DNA from: Cristatella mucedo
Lineage: Eukaryota > Bryozoa > Phylactolaemata > Cristatellidae
Assembly (NCBI GenBank): GCA_009760855.2
Contig: WPIO01000066.1
Coordinates: forward strand, 1-64,000
Direction of reading: 5' to 3'
Length of the DNA stretch: 64,000 nucleotides
Shown here: piece by piece, positions 33,237-43,454 of the stretch
Layout of the letters: each line of letters starts with the position of its first letter
Position numbering within the stretch: the stretch's first letter is position 1
Program-made: the position numbers and the translations under genes
The notes under the pieces: generated by a model
What the model was told of the DNA's origin: nothing
What the model saw: only the letters and a program-made list of their open reading frames with translations
Database searches by the model: none

Positions 33237-34139
33237 TTACTTTGAAACTTCTATTGTTGCAACGAAATCACTAATAATACTTACAGGATTTCCATTTTGA
33301 TCTGTTAAACTTATCTTAAAACTACTTATTCCATCTATATGTTCTCTTGTTGACAAATATAATACATTGGGAATATGTAGATCAACCTTTTCACCTGGAC
33401 TAATATCATCAATATCTATAATATATAAAGAATTACATTGCTCTAAGAATCCTTTTTTTCTTTCTACATAATTCTTAAAAGAATCAACTAAATCACAATC
33501 AACAATTATCCATCGTATTTCTTTATTGTCTGGTAATAACATTTTATTCCATGCTTTAAAGATTCCTGCAAAGTACATTGCTTTTTCTATTGCTTCATAT
33601 GGTGTTCCACCTACAAGAGCAGAATCAAATGTTCCTTGTTGATTTGAATTAAAACCAAGAGTATCACCAAATGAATTTACAGCAACATTAGAATTACTTC
33701 TACGTAGAACAACGAAATTACTAACTATTTGCATTAATATTCTATCATCTGTATCAACACTAAATTTTATATCTGTACTATTTCTTTTAGTTGTATCATA
33801 AAAAGCACTAACCGTTGATGTCGTTGTTGAACAATTTGGAGCAACGATAGTTTTTGGTTGAGGTTTTAATAGTCGTCTATTTAGAGCTGTTGTTATTTTA
33901 TTTGAATCATAATAACCAGGAGCAATTGTTATATAAGCAGGTGATGCATCTGTCATTGACCACTTAAACCAAAGTTTATCATTTATATCTTCAAGTATAT
34001 TTCATACTACTCTATTGGTATAAGTTAATTCTACTCGACGTAATCCAATTTTATTATAACCTGAATCAGATCCTAGCATAAGCAGTGGATATAATGTTTT
34101 TGATTCTGAACTACTAGTTCCAGTTAATCTTATTGACAT
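33237..34139 (-). pseudogene. minor capsid (penton-like) protein 1, one nonsense codon
   Basis: 300-codon gene whose ATG at 34,139 is preceded by AATATAGAAAA. A TGA at 34,004-34,002 (codon 46) interrupts an otherwise open frame. Features: TIAPGYYDSNKITTALNRRL near codon 70, NVLYLSTREHIDG, and a terminal strand ISLTDQNGNPVSII...VATIEVSK. The PGYY-N and C-terminal pattern resembles the penton-type minor capsid of Polintons. The neighbouring gene at 34,149-35,017 is its paralogue. Single-jelly-roll identity is inferred from context. Confidence 0.6.
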
Positions 34140-34148
34140 TTTTCTATA

Positions 34149-35017
34149 TTAAACTTCAAGAATTTCTATAGCAACTGTAATATTTTGGTAATTAAAATCT
34201 ATTATATTTTGGTTTTGATCAGTAATAGTAATTTTCTATATCAGAGATAGAATCATTAGCAACATTATTATATTAAATAGCTTTTGGTTCATAAATCCTT
34301 AGACTCCATGGATAGGCATCATAAGGAAAACTAGCTAATACTTGTGATTTTTTTCCATTTATAAAACTAGTTCCTCTTGCAACCATGTTAAAATTTATAA
34401 CTATAAAATCAATATTAGTTGTAAATACTTCTTTCTCAGAAATAACTTTAGTATTAGGTGTACAAACAACAGGTGTAATATCAGGATACATATTAGCAAA
34501 GTCAGCAGCAGAAAGTGAAGTATAAGCAGTAGCAGTAAATCCTAACATAGTAGAAAGAGTACATTTACTTGCAAGAACAGACCAACCAACAGGTAACATA
34601 ATCCATGAGTTTGAAGTTGCTATATCAATACCCAATTGAAACTTATCAGTTGTTGCTTCAGATTGTGTAATTTAATTATTAATTGTATCAGCAATTCCAA
34701 CATTTATATCGTCAGTTACACCACTATATATTCCAGGTCTTAAAGTTACAGTTTGTTCTGAACCACCACTAACTCTATGAATAAATGTATTATTAGTTTC
34801 AGTTATATTTATAATAGAGTTAGTTGCAGCAAATTTCTTAAAATAGATCTTAAAATGTTTACCTCTTAGAAAAATAGGGGTGATAACCCTAGTTCTTATT
34901 GGATTAGTTGTTCCAGTTATATTGAAAACGTATCCATTTTTACTTGCTTGACTAGTTTTTCTAATACTTTCAAGATTCTTTAATATATCACTAGCAATTT
35001 TTTACCAAGTCACACAT
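34149..35017 (-). pseudogene. minor capsid-like protein 2 (paralogue), disrupted
   Basis: ATG at 35,017 follows GTTATATAGAA. A shift in an A6 run near 34,995, an in-frame TAA near 34,672 and a further shift near 34,225 break it, but the same order of features as gene 1 is visible. These are TVTLRPGIYSGVTDDINVGI (compare the PGYY block), the ORF with FIVINFNMVARGTSFI, and a terminal ITITDQNQNIIDFNYQNI segment ending at 34,149. Two tandem paralogues of about 300 codons each suggest a duplicated capsid vertex or base protein. Confidence 0.5.
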
Positions 35018-35123
35018 TTCTATATAACAAATAAAATAATGTTTATCTTTGCAACATATTTTTTGGTGCTTTTCGAGATGAAGCAAGATAATCAACGGCA
35101 GCACTGATTGAAGGTATCACACC

Positions 35124-36036
35124 TCAATTCCCAGCAGCAAGTTCACTTAACCATAGATCAAGTTTATCAAGTGCTTCTTTTTCACTTTTTACATATAATT
35201 GAATTATCTCTACTCCTTTGCCAGTGTAAGTAAGATAACTGTAAATAACATTTTCTGTTGGTTTTCTTGATTCCAAAGCTCTCAATTGTGAAAGTAAAAA
35301 TATAGTATCAGAATTAAATGATTCTCTACTATCTTCTCTAATATTTTCCATAGCACTTCTTACTTTATTAAAGACTGACCCTCTAGTTTTAATTTTATCA
35401 AGAAGATATTGTTTCTTTTCTTTTAGAATATCAGTTTCAGATTGCGGTTCTTGAACCGTTTGAACAATTTGTTCTTGAACAATTGGTTCTTGAACAACTT
35501 TTGCTTTTCTAATTCTTTTACTAGATCTCGTACCAGTTGAAGGATTAACATTAAGATGCTCTGCAATTCCCTTTCGAAGTGAATCAATTGCTTCCTTACC
35601 TCAGGATTAGCAGAATATGTTTTAGCTTGATTTGCAATAGTTACAGCTTTTTTAGGTTTTCCTTCAGCAATTGCAGCAAAACCTTTTTTTACTATATTAG
35701 AAATATCTGCAGGTGCTTTATACTCAACATTCTTTTAGCTTGTTCCTGTTCTTCCATTTGAGTTGCATGTGAAGGTCTAATTCTTTTTAATTTACTAACA
35801 ATGATATTGCCAGAGTTATCAGTTGATTTCTCTAGAGCACGTTCATTTAATTCATGTTCAACTCCATCTCTTGCTTGCATTTCTGCTTAAACTCTTTGTA
35901 TCTCTTGAGCTTTTTCAAGTATTTCTGCAACACGTAAATTTTCTAAATTAACAAGTTTATTCTCTAAATCTATTGCTTCTTGAACACTTCCTCTGTAAGG
36001 TCTGTTCTTACTCGCATACATTTTACCATTAATCAT
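35124..36036 (-). pseudogene. Lys/Gln-rich helical protein, heavily disrupted
   Basis: ATG at 36,036 overlaps the stop of the ATPase (ATGA) and is preceded by GAATATAGGAGAAA. The N-terminus INGKMYASKNRPYRGSVQEA is followed by an alpha-helical part. A TAA at 35,889-35,887 and two frame changes (near 35,735 and 35,605) break the gene. Further open segments carry a TVQEPQSETDILKEKK stretch and end in DLWLSELAAGN at 35,124. Repeated VQEP/VQEQ units occur near 35,470. No family recognised. Confidence 0.45.
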
Positions 36037-36730
36037 TTTCTCCTATATTCAATTACAATAGTTATTAATTGTTTACCTATATAATCAACTGACCAAAATA
36101 TTCCTTCATCTTCAATTTTAGGTAGATCTATAACACAATAACTATATCTATTCCTTGTACAAGAGTTTACCCATTCTCTAAATTGTTTCGTGTCAATATC
36201 ACCAGCATATGAATCACGAATATATTCTATTTCAGTATTATTTTGTTTAAAGATTATTATCATATTTATATTGTTTCTTCTTTCTCTTCTAGGAATATTA
36301 GTATATCCTTGATCAAGATAACATATATTAAATCCTTTGTGTCTTCCTCTAGTAAAATAATCTAATATCTTAGATTGATCTTCTGTCATCAAATCATCTA
36401 ATACAACAACATTCTTACAATTCTTATATGAATCAACTTCTGGCATTGATTCAATTCAATTAACCCAAACAAACGCAGGCTTTTCTTTAGTCATTGACAT
36501 AAGACCACGATATAACTTTTGATCTAAGCTTGAAGCAATAATTGTACAAGTATCATAATTAAGTTGTCCATAAAATATCCAATTCCTTACTATCTGTGAT
36601 TTACCTATTCCACTTGGTCCAAGAACTAATGATCTAATTGGTACTTTAGGTAACGGTTCTTTATGTCCTGTATCTATATCCTGTCCAAAATTGAATGGTT
36701 TAATTTGCAAAGATATTTTTTGTATACTAT
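36033..36730 (-). pseudogene. FtsK/HerA-type genome-packaging ATPase, one nonsense codon
   Basis: A viral packaging ATPase of the A32/FtsK-HerA group that would pump DNA into the capsid. Walker A is RSLVLGPSGIGKSQIVRNWI and, after the break, Walker B is NVVVLDDLMTEDQSKI; a downstream NICYLDQGYTNIPRRERRN carries the expected sensor-like Gln/Arg region. A TGA at 36,458-36,456 separates the two halves, which are in the same frame. The start is unclear: the upstream frame is open to 36,785 across the divergent zinc-ribbon gene. The AT-rich stretch near 36,725-36,737 probably serves both genes. Confidence 0.85.
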
Positions 36731-36737
36731 AATAGAT

Positions 36738-37166
36738 ATGGAAATATATTGTTTGAAGTGTAAAAAACCAACAGATACAATCCATGAAGAATATTTAGAA
36801 GTAGATAGTACGAAAGGAATGAGAGGAATGCTTAAAGGCATTTGTACTATTTGTGATAGTAAGAAGTCAAGGTTTGTTAAGTTGAGAACAACAGTTGGTT
36901 AAGGAAGATACAAAGCAAATCAGGATCCGGAAGAATACTAAACAAATCTGGACCTGGAAGATTACAAATAAGTAAAGGATCATCTGTTCCAACTCCGGCT
37001 ACCTTTGCTGCATATCAAATGCACTTAGTAAAAAACTCTCAGGTAGTAAAGAAAGATATAGTGGTTCTGGAGTTGGTGGATGTGCTGATAAAGAACAAAT
37101 TATCACAGAACAAAAAAAGACTATTAAACAATTAAAAAAAGTAAAATCAACGCCTTTGACGATATA
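36738..37166 (+). pseudogene. DUF5679 / adenovirus pX-like zinc-ribbon protein
   Basis: The ORF from 36,738 (54 aa to 36,902; ATG after TATAATAGAT) reads MEIYCLKCKKPTDTI...MRGMLKGICTICDSKKSRF, the compact four-Cys ribbon with a central TKG(M)R motif found in many Polinton, adintovirus and large DNA virus proteins. The following sequence continues in other frames as a basic Gly/Ser/Lys-rich segment to about 37,166 (SKSGSGRILNKSGPGRLQIS), so the gene is probably frameshifted and originally longer, like pX/core-type virion proteins. Divergent from the ATPase. Confidence 0.65.
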
Positions 37167-37189
37167 GAAATAAATAATTATATAAAATA

Positions 37190-38230
37190 ATTAGACATAA
37201 AAAACTTTGAGGTGTCTTTGCAAGAGATGAACTAACTAAATCCATTAAGAAATGAATGTCTTATTTGTAATACTGGTGAATCAGAAAAAGCAATCTATCA
37301 TTGGGTAGCACTTAAAAAAGAAGGAAACAAATGTTTTTACTTTGATTCATCTGGTGCACCACCTTTACCTGAAGTTACAAAATATTTTAGTGTTATACCA
37401 ATATTTCAGACGTTAAAGTTACAAGAATACATTCGTGACATCCCGTCTCGACTTCTGCAACTCACTGGTTACTGGCCTAACAGCACGTGCGATCAGGCGA
37501 TTGCAGCTGGTGCAACACTCTGCAGCTATGCTTGTCTGTCGTGAGCGTTGCAGTTGCCACATTACTCCACTTCTCGCCGACCTGCACTGGCTACCAGTCA
37601 ACTAATGGATTGACTTCAAGGTTTTGTCGCTCACTTTTAGGTCTCTTCATTCTATGGCTCCAGCCTATCTTTCAGATATACTACCCCATCAGGCCAAGCA
37701 TCGTACCACCCGCTTTTCGGAATTCAACAGCCTGGAAATACCTCGTACAAACCTAAAATCCTTTGGTGACCGTACATTTAGCTCGTATGCTCCCAAAGCC
37801 TGGAACTCCCTCCCGACCTGCATCAGAACATCCCCTGACCTGACCACATTTAAAAGAAACTTAAAAACACCTATTTAGGACAGCATTTAGTGGGTCCCTG
37901 TGATTCGTCCTTGATGTGCTTATGCGTGCTGACACTGTGCATGGTGCCACTAACCACATTTGCATGCTGACCCTGTGCATGTCACCCCTAACCATATTAT
38001 TCATTTTTTTTGTTTTTCAAGCATGATTTTACTTACTATTCAATTGCATACCACTTTGCAGCAAATGTAAAGCGCCTAGAAAGAGATTGAGTTCTCTGAG
38101 GGCGCTTTATCAAGTGCAATATTATTATTATTATTATTAATACAATCAAACAGATTGTGGAAGGTGTCTAATCTTCTTAAGACTAATGCAAGAATCGGAT
38201 TTTGTATCGACAATGGAATCATTAATTTAA
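37190..38230 (+). pseudogene. adenain-like cysteine protease split by a LINE-A
   Basis: Maturation protease of adenovirus/Polinton type. The left part has GVFARDEL (37,211), then after a frame change IYHWVAL with the catalytic His at 37,299-37,301 and CFYFDSSGAPPLPE with the acidic residue at 37,345. A LINE-A interrupts at 37,431. The right part (38,144-38,230) has the DCGRC motif with the catalytic Cys at about 38,165 and ends at TAA 38,228-38,230. A TGA also precedes GVFARDEL. The reading frame on the two sides of the insertion is compatible once the duplicated AATAC is counted. Confidence 0.8.
37431..38143 (+). mobile_element. LINE-A insertion within the protease gene
   Basis: A 5'-truncated LINE-A: RT C-terminal codons (cattcgtgacatcccgtctc...), stop, 3' untranslated region with the usual landmarks, stem-loop (gcgcctagaaagagattgag...gagggcgctttat) and (ATT)n. 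aatac at 37,426-37,430 recurs at 38,139-38,143 as a likely target-site duplication. The RT remnant has stops. Confidence 0.85.
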
Positions 38231-38256
38231 TTTAAACATTTTTTCCTTGTATAGAA

Positions 38257-38754
38257 ATTGAAACGGAGAATAAAAAATTCGTTGTACTTGAAAATGCTGC
38301 AGTCGTAATTCCTAAAGGAAAACAAGCACGTATTCACATTGAAGAGAAAATTAGTAAAGATTCTAAGCCTTAATTTAATGCATGGATGTATATTATAGAA
38401 GATATGAGACCTGTACTTGAAGATATTGCTAGTAGAGCAAGTATTAAACTTGAATACAGTGGTTATTATATGAGTGCTCGTTCAACTATTGGTATTAGAA
38501 TTGCATTTGGTAATAAAGCAAGTATATTCTTTGATCAAAAGAATAAACAAATTAAATTTACTAGTGTTGCTGAAATAATTCAAAAGTTTGGTAATGACTT
38601 TGCTGTTACTGGAATTCTAGACGGTTCATATGTTACTAAAGATAGTTATAACTCAGAAGAAAGACTAAATATTAGATTGAAGATTGATCAAGTTAAATTT
38701 TATAATATAGATAAAAACAATCACAGGATAAATTCAATCCTTCCCATTATATGA
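38257..38754 (+). pseudogene. unknown viral protein, start and early codon damaged
   Basis: A frame following tgTATAGAA whose codon at the expected start position (38,257) is ATT, not ATG. It runs through KFVVLENAAVVIPKGKQARI to a TAA at 38,371-38,373, then continues from ATG 38,386 for 122 residues (RPVLEDIASRASIKLEYSGY, RSTIGIRIAFGNKASIF, FTSVAEIIQKFGNDFAVTGI). The second part is a soluble alpha/beta-looking protein. No family recognised. Confidence 0.5.
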
Positions 38755-38804
38755 CATATAAAAATAAAAATTTGATCAATATAAAACAAAACAAAAAACT
38801 AGTT

Positions 38805-39944
38805 CTATATCTTTTTGTTACTTATAGATAACATCTTATCAACTAATGTTTTAGCATAATTAGTTATTTTACTAATACTTGTTGGGTTTGATACTTTATC
38901 TTTTAAGAATTCCACTGCGAATTTGCTGTCTAAGATACTTCCACCAACAAATCCAAGACCCAATTTAGCCTTGGCACTACTAATTGCAGCCACCGTTTTT
39001 GCATCTTCCCTGACGTATGATGCTTGCTTTGGATCGAGTGCAATCCTAGCAGCAGATTCAGCAAGAACAAGGTCAGATAAGTTTCTAATTTCAGTTATTT
39101 TTGATTCAGGTAAATTACTTGCCTCATTATTACTTGCCTCATCATTAAGCTCCCAAAGCCTGGAACTTTCTCCCGACCTGCATCAGAACATCCCCTGACC
39201 TGACCACATTTAAAAGAAACTTAAAAACACACCTATTTAGGACAGAATTTAGTGGGTCCCTGTGATTCGTCCTTGTTGTGCTTATGCGTGCTGACACTGT
39301 GCATGCTGCCACTAACCACATTTGCATGCTGACCCTGTGCATGTCACCCCTAACCATATTAATCATTTTGTTTGTTTTTCAAGCATGATTTTACTTACTA
39401 TTCTATTGCATATCTCTTTGCAGCAAATTTAAAGCGCCTAGAAAGAGATTAAGCTCTCTGAGGGCGCTTTATCAAGTGCTATATTATTATTATTATTATA
39501 ATCGTGGTCGCGGATAAGTGCTCAAGCATCTAAATCATTAACTCCAGTGTATCCTTGATCCATTCTTTTTCTAAACTCTGTACCTGGCCCAACATATGAA
39601 TAAGCACCGGTATTATTGAATGAGCCTCCAGGAACATTTTCTGATTGAACACCTTTCGGAAGTTTCAAATGAAATTCCCTACCTCCAGATAATTTATTTA
39701 TTATATCTACGATGCCAGAACCTTGTTTGCTATTTTGTTTCAATTGTTTAAGACTTAGATTCAATTGCAAGCCTTTACTTGCACTTTTACTTTCTTCTAT
39801 TTTGTTTAGTTGCGTATTAGTGACTAAAATTGGAATACTTCCAGAAAGATCTGAATGTTTCAATCTGATTGAAATTCGTTCATTAGAACTATGAATTAAT
39901 TTTAGTTGGTGACTAGATAATGCAAATTTAACCTCTTGATACAT
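38805..39944 (-). pseudogene. virion protein with parvovirus-type phospholipase A2 domain, split
   Basis: ATG at 39,944 follows TAATATAGAAAT. The N-terminal ~60 residues (EVKFALSSHQLKLIHSSNER, SIRLKHSDLSG, NTQLNKIEE) match the leader seen in Polinton virion proteins. Residues 115-140 carry SYVGPGTEF (calcium-loop YxGPG) and GVNDLDA. After a TGA (39,524-39,522) the next codons give RDHDY, the His-Asp catalytic pair. A LINE-A fragment (39,149-39,500) then interrupts. The frame resumes as SDLVLAESAARIALDPKQAS and GLGFVGGSILDSKFAVEFLK, ending at 38,805. In parvoviruses this domain breaches endosomal membranes; the same role is inferred here. Confidence 0.7.
39149..39500 (+). mobile_element. LINE-A 3' insertion within the PLA2 gene
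   Basis: A strongly 5'-truncated LINE-A starting gctcccaaagcctggaactt, then 3' untranslated region, stem-loop (gcgcctagaaagagattaag...gagggcgctttat) and (ATT)n. The target duplication cannot be delimited because the flank is itself ATT-rich. Confidence 0.85.
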
Positions 39945-40000
39945 ATTTCTATATTATAATAAAATTATTTTAAACAGATAAAAAAAATACTATATAAGAG

Positions 40001-40579
40001 ATGTCACATAGTGATTGTACTACTGTTGATAATGTTGAAGAGTTTAGAGGGAGAGTAATGTCATTTTTAGATTACAATGCATTCACCGGAAAGTTTGTTT
40101 GGAATGTGGATAGAGGTAGAAAAGCGAAAACAGGTGAGGAAGCAGGTTGTATAAGACCAGATGGATATAGACAAATGATGATTGACGGAAAGTTGTATTA
40201 TGCACATAGATTGGCGTGGCTCATTTAAAAAAATGAAATGCCTACTTTTCAAATAGATCATATAAATCTAGACAAGACTGATAATAGATTAAGTAATTTA
40301 AGACTTGCCACTGCTTCTGAGAATAGCAGAAATCAAGCAAAAAGAGAAGGATTGACATCTAAATATATCGGTGTTAGATGGTTTGAGAAATCAAGTAAAT
40401 GGAGAGCAGATATTCGAATAGACAGAAAAAAGAAGTACTTGGGATATTTTGATAATGAGGATGATGCTGCAACTGCTTACGATTTAGCTGCAATCAAAAA
40501 TCATCTAGAATTTGCACGACTTAATTTTACTTATACTTTAACAGACGATAACAAAGTTGTTCGTTATACTGATTACTAA
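40001..40579 (+). pseudogene. HNH endonuclease with AP2 domain, one nonsense codon
   Basis: ATG at 40,001 follows ACTATATAAGAG. The first ORF (75 aa) ends in LYYAHRLAWLI at a TAA (40,226-40,228). The frame continues with the HNH core [27 protein letters not shown], then a complete AP2 DNA-binding domain ([39 protein letters not shown]). This architecture is typical of homing endonucleases of phages, algae and their viruses. It is a free-standing gene, not inside an intron. It would cut a specific DNA site; here it is broken. Confidence 0.85.
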
Positions 40580-41673
40580 TTACTACATGTCTTTTTTAAT
40601 TCAACTAACAGTTTCTTAACCTCACGATCAATCTCTTCTAGTGTTTTACCTTGTTTGTAAAGAGCACTAAGTAACATTGCTGACTCGGCTTAATAGTCAC
40701 AAGTTTTATTCCACCAACTTTTGAAGCTTCTACTTGTTTTATATCTTCTTTTAATTCTGGTGAGAGATTCACACCCCCACTTTCCACTAATTCTCGCCCT
40801 TGATCTTGATAATCCAATCTGTTTCGTACTTCTGATTGTTGCACTTTTCCTTACACATCAATATCAACCCCTCTATCAATTAGTTTTACCATTTTCTTTA
40901 AGTCAGTTATTTCATTGGTTAGACGTTCAAAGTTAATGCCTCCATTATTTGCTCCTTTTTCTTCATAGGTGGGCTTTTACCAGTGAACATAGTTTGATCT
41001 ATTAATTTCTTTATTAGACTTGCAACAGTTACACCAATTGAAATAACAGTTCCTGCTGTACCAACAGCTGCTGCTATTAAACCCACTAGTGCAGGAATTG
41101 CAGGAAGAAAGCCCCCTGATCGAACCTCTAAGAAATTCTTTGACCAGAATTTTGGATCTAATTGACTTGCGTCCCAATTGACCTCTTGACCAAACACTTC
41201 ACTTAAATATACTTATGCATTCCAATATCAAGAATAATTATCTTTTTCTGCTGCAAGTAATACATCATTAATTGCTAAATCAATTTCTAATGATTCAATC
41301 ATTTTATTTAGTCCTTTTTTTCTGACATTGTTTTCCAAAACACTTGACCATATTTACCACTAGTAATATCGTCAGCTATTTGTTTTATAAATAAAGATAA
41401 ATCTACAATTCCTGTAAATCCACTAAGAAAGCCTCCTAAAACTTTTGTTCCAGCTCCAATAACTTTAAGAGACTGTAATACTTTAGGAACAGCTGTTGCA
41501 ATTTTTTCCGAAGCTTGAAGTGATAATCTTGCTGCTAATTTTGGTACAAGTTTTGTAACTGCTTTTTCGCCTATTTTTGTTGCAGTTATTACTCCATCTA
41601 ACACATCTTGAGTTGTTTTCATCCCTCCTTTTAAATCTTCGTCTACTCCTTTACCTTTTTTTACTTTTTTCAT
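40576..41673 (-). pseudogene. hydrophobic pVI-like virion protein, multiply disrupted
   Basis: ATG at 41,673 follows AATATAAG. The first ORF (121 aa) is basic then Ala/Val-rich amphipathic (AVTKLVPKLAARLSLQASEK, GTKVLGGFLSGFTGIVDLSL). Near 41,320 an A-run shift links to a second frame (ATG 41,302) with TGA (41,230-41,228) and TAA (41,215-41,213) before VNWDASQLDPKFWS. A Gly/Ala hydrophobic segment (GGFLPAIPALVGLIAAAVGT, AGTVISIGVTVASLIKKLID) follows. Further shifts lead to the end at 40,576. Membrane-active adenovirus pVI-like function is inferred from composition and context. Whether this is one gene or two is uncertain. Confidence 0.5.
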
Positions 41674-41683
41674 CTTATATTAT

Positions 41684-42546
41684 ATGGATAAATTAAAAAA
41701 GTCAATGGTAATATTTATACTAATATTGATGCAAATAATAATAGAATAACTAATTTAGGATTTCCTGTTAATAGTGGTGATGCTATAAGACTAGATTATG
41801 CTCTTAGCACAAGTGCTGGACCTAGTGTAATTAGTAATACTTCTGGAGAATTAGCATCAGTATCAGCTATAACTGATTTATTACCTAAAAAAGATGCAGT
41901 AATGAAATCACAATTGAATTGTAATAATGTTTATGGGATATCTGGTAACTCTGCAGATGGAACTGTATACTCAGATCTAAGACCTTGTAAAGTAATAAAC
42001 TATGGATTATTAAAAAGTATGACAGCAGTGCTTCAAGGTAAAGCAATGTCAAGTATTGATATGGGAAATAAGAATGTTATCAATGTAAAAGATTCTGATG
42101 TAGCAACTAAATCTTATGTTGATAGTAATAAACAAGTAGCATTTACATACTTAGGATTGAGTGGTACTTATCGAAGTATATTCTATCTTGATATGTAAGG
42201 TCTTAATATTACTGCTAATGGAAGTACAGGTAATAAATTTCAAACTCAACAAATTACACCTGGTGATATACCTGTTGTTGCAGCTACTGGAAAAGTTGTT
42301 GCATACAATACTAATCTTAAAACATTCTTTCCAGGAATAGTACCTCATTTTGGAATGGTGTGTAATATTATGTATGCAACTAATAAAACTAATTCTTATT
42401 TAGAGTTAACTAGTGATAATACTTATGGAGTAAGTGGTACTCTAGTTTTAATAATGAACATTGATGGGATTTATAGATATGCTATTGATAAGTTTACAGT
42501 TGCTAGTGGAATTACTTTTATAGATTTTATTGTTAGTATTGTATAG
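41684..42546 (+). pseudogene. phage-tail-fibre-like protein 2, disrupted
   Basis: Starts near ATG 41,684, with a shift in the A6 run near 41,694. Then fibre repeats: ANNNRITNLGFPVNSGDAIR, DMGNKNVINVKDSDVATKSY. A TAA at 42,196-42,198 interrupts, and the frame stays open to 42,546 as a beta-rich head (QITPGDIPVVAATGKVVAYN, YGVSGTLVLIMNIDGIYRYA). Likely attachment fibre; receptor unknown. Confidence 0.65.
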
Positions 42547-42548
42547 CA

Positions 42549-43430
42549 ATGTTAGGTAAAAGAAGCAAAGGAAAGTCATCAAAGAATTGCTTTAGAAAGA
42601 ATGGTGATATACTTAATGGAAATCTAAACATGAATGGAAATCTTATAAAAAATTTAGGTGATCCTGTTGATGCTGGTGATGCAGTAAACAGAAAATATAT
42701 AGATACAAATTGTGTCACTAAGATTTCTAGATCTACTACAAATGATGGAGATATTTATATGAATAATTTTAGAATAGTAGATCTTGCTAATCCTATAAAT
42801 CCTAGTGATGCTGCAACAAAAGATTATGATGATACTAAACTTCCACTTACAGGTGGAAGAATTAATGGAAATTTAATTGCAGATGCTGTTATTAGTGCTA
42901 GTGCTCCTCCTGACAATGACTATAGTGTTCCAAATAAAAGTTATATGGATGCAAACTTTCTAAGTGTAAATGGTGGGATAGTTAACGGTAATCTAGACAT
43001 GCAAAATAATTTTATTAAAATTATAAATGATCCTGTTAATCCTAATGATGGCGTTAATATTAATTACCTAAATAGAATTACATATGGAAATGTAGCAGTT
43101 ATTGATTTTAGTAGTTTTATTGATGGGTCATTACAAACGATAATTGGAAGTTTATCCTATGATGGAAAATGGATTAGTACACTGGAAGATGTTTCTGTTC
43201 CTCGAGGTATATTCATACTTTCAGCAATATATTCATTAACTCCAAACTTAACAAAAATTATTATTCCTTTTCCAACAAATGGAATAAATGCAAGAAAATA
43301 TCCATATCAATTATTTGGAAGTTATTCTCTAGATCCAACTAAAAAATAGTAGAGAGTTCTATATTTGTAGCTACTGAAGATTTATTTAACAAAACAATAA
43401 ATGTAACGCTTTTCATAGCAACACATTAAA
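42549..43430 (+). pseudogene. phage-tail-fibre-like protein 3
   Basis: ATG at 42,549 follows gTATAGCA, two bases after the previous stop. 266-residue ORF: NGDILNGNLNMNGNLIKNLG, DPVDAGDAVNRKYID, LANPINPSDAATKDYDD, GNLDMQNNFIKIINDPVNPN, i.e. four fibre repeats, then a ~90-residue C-terminal head (SVPRGIFILSAIYSLTPNL). A shift in the A6 run near 43,343 separates a last open stretch with TINVTLFIATH ending at 43,430. Otherwise intact. Confidence 0.7.
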
Positions 43431-43454
43431 ATACTTAGTAGAAAAGATTTACAA

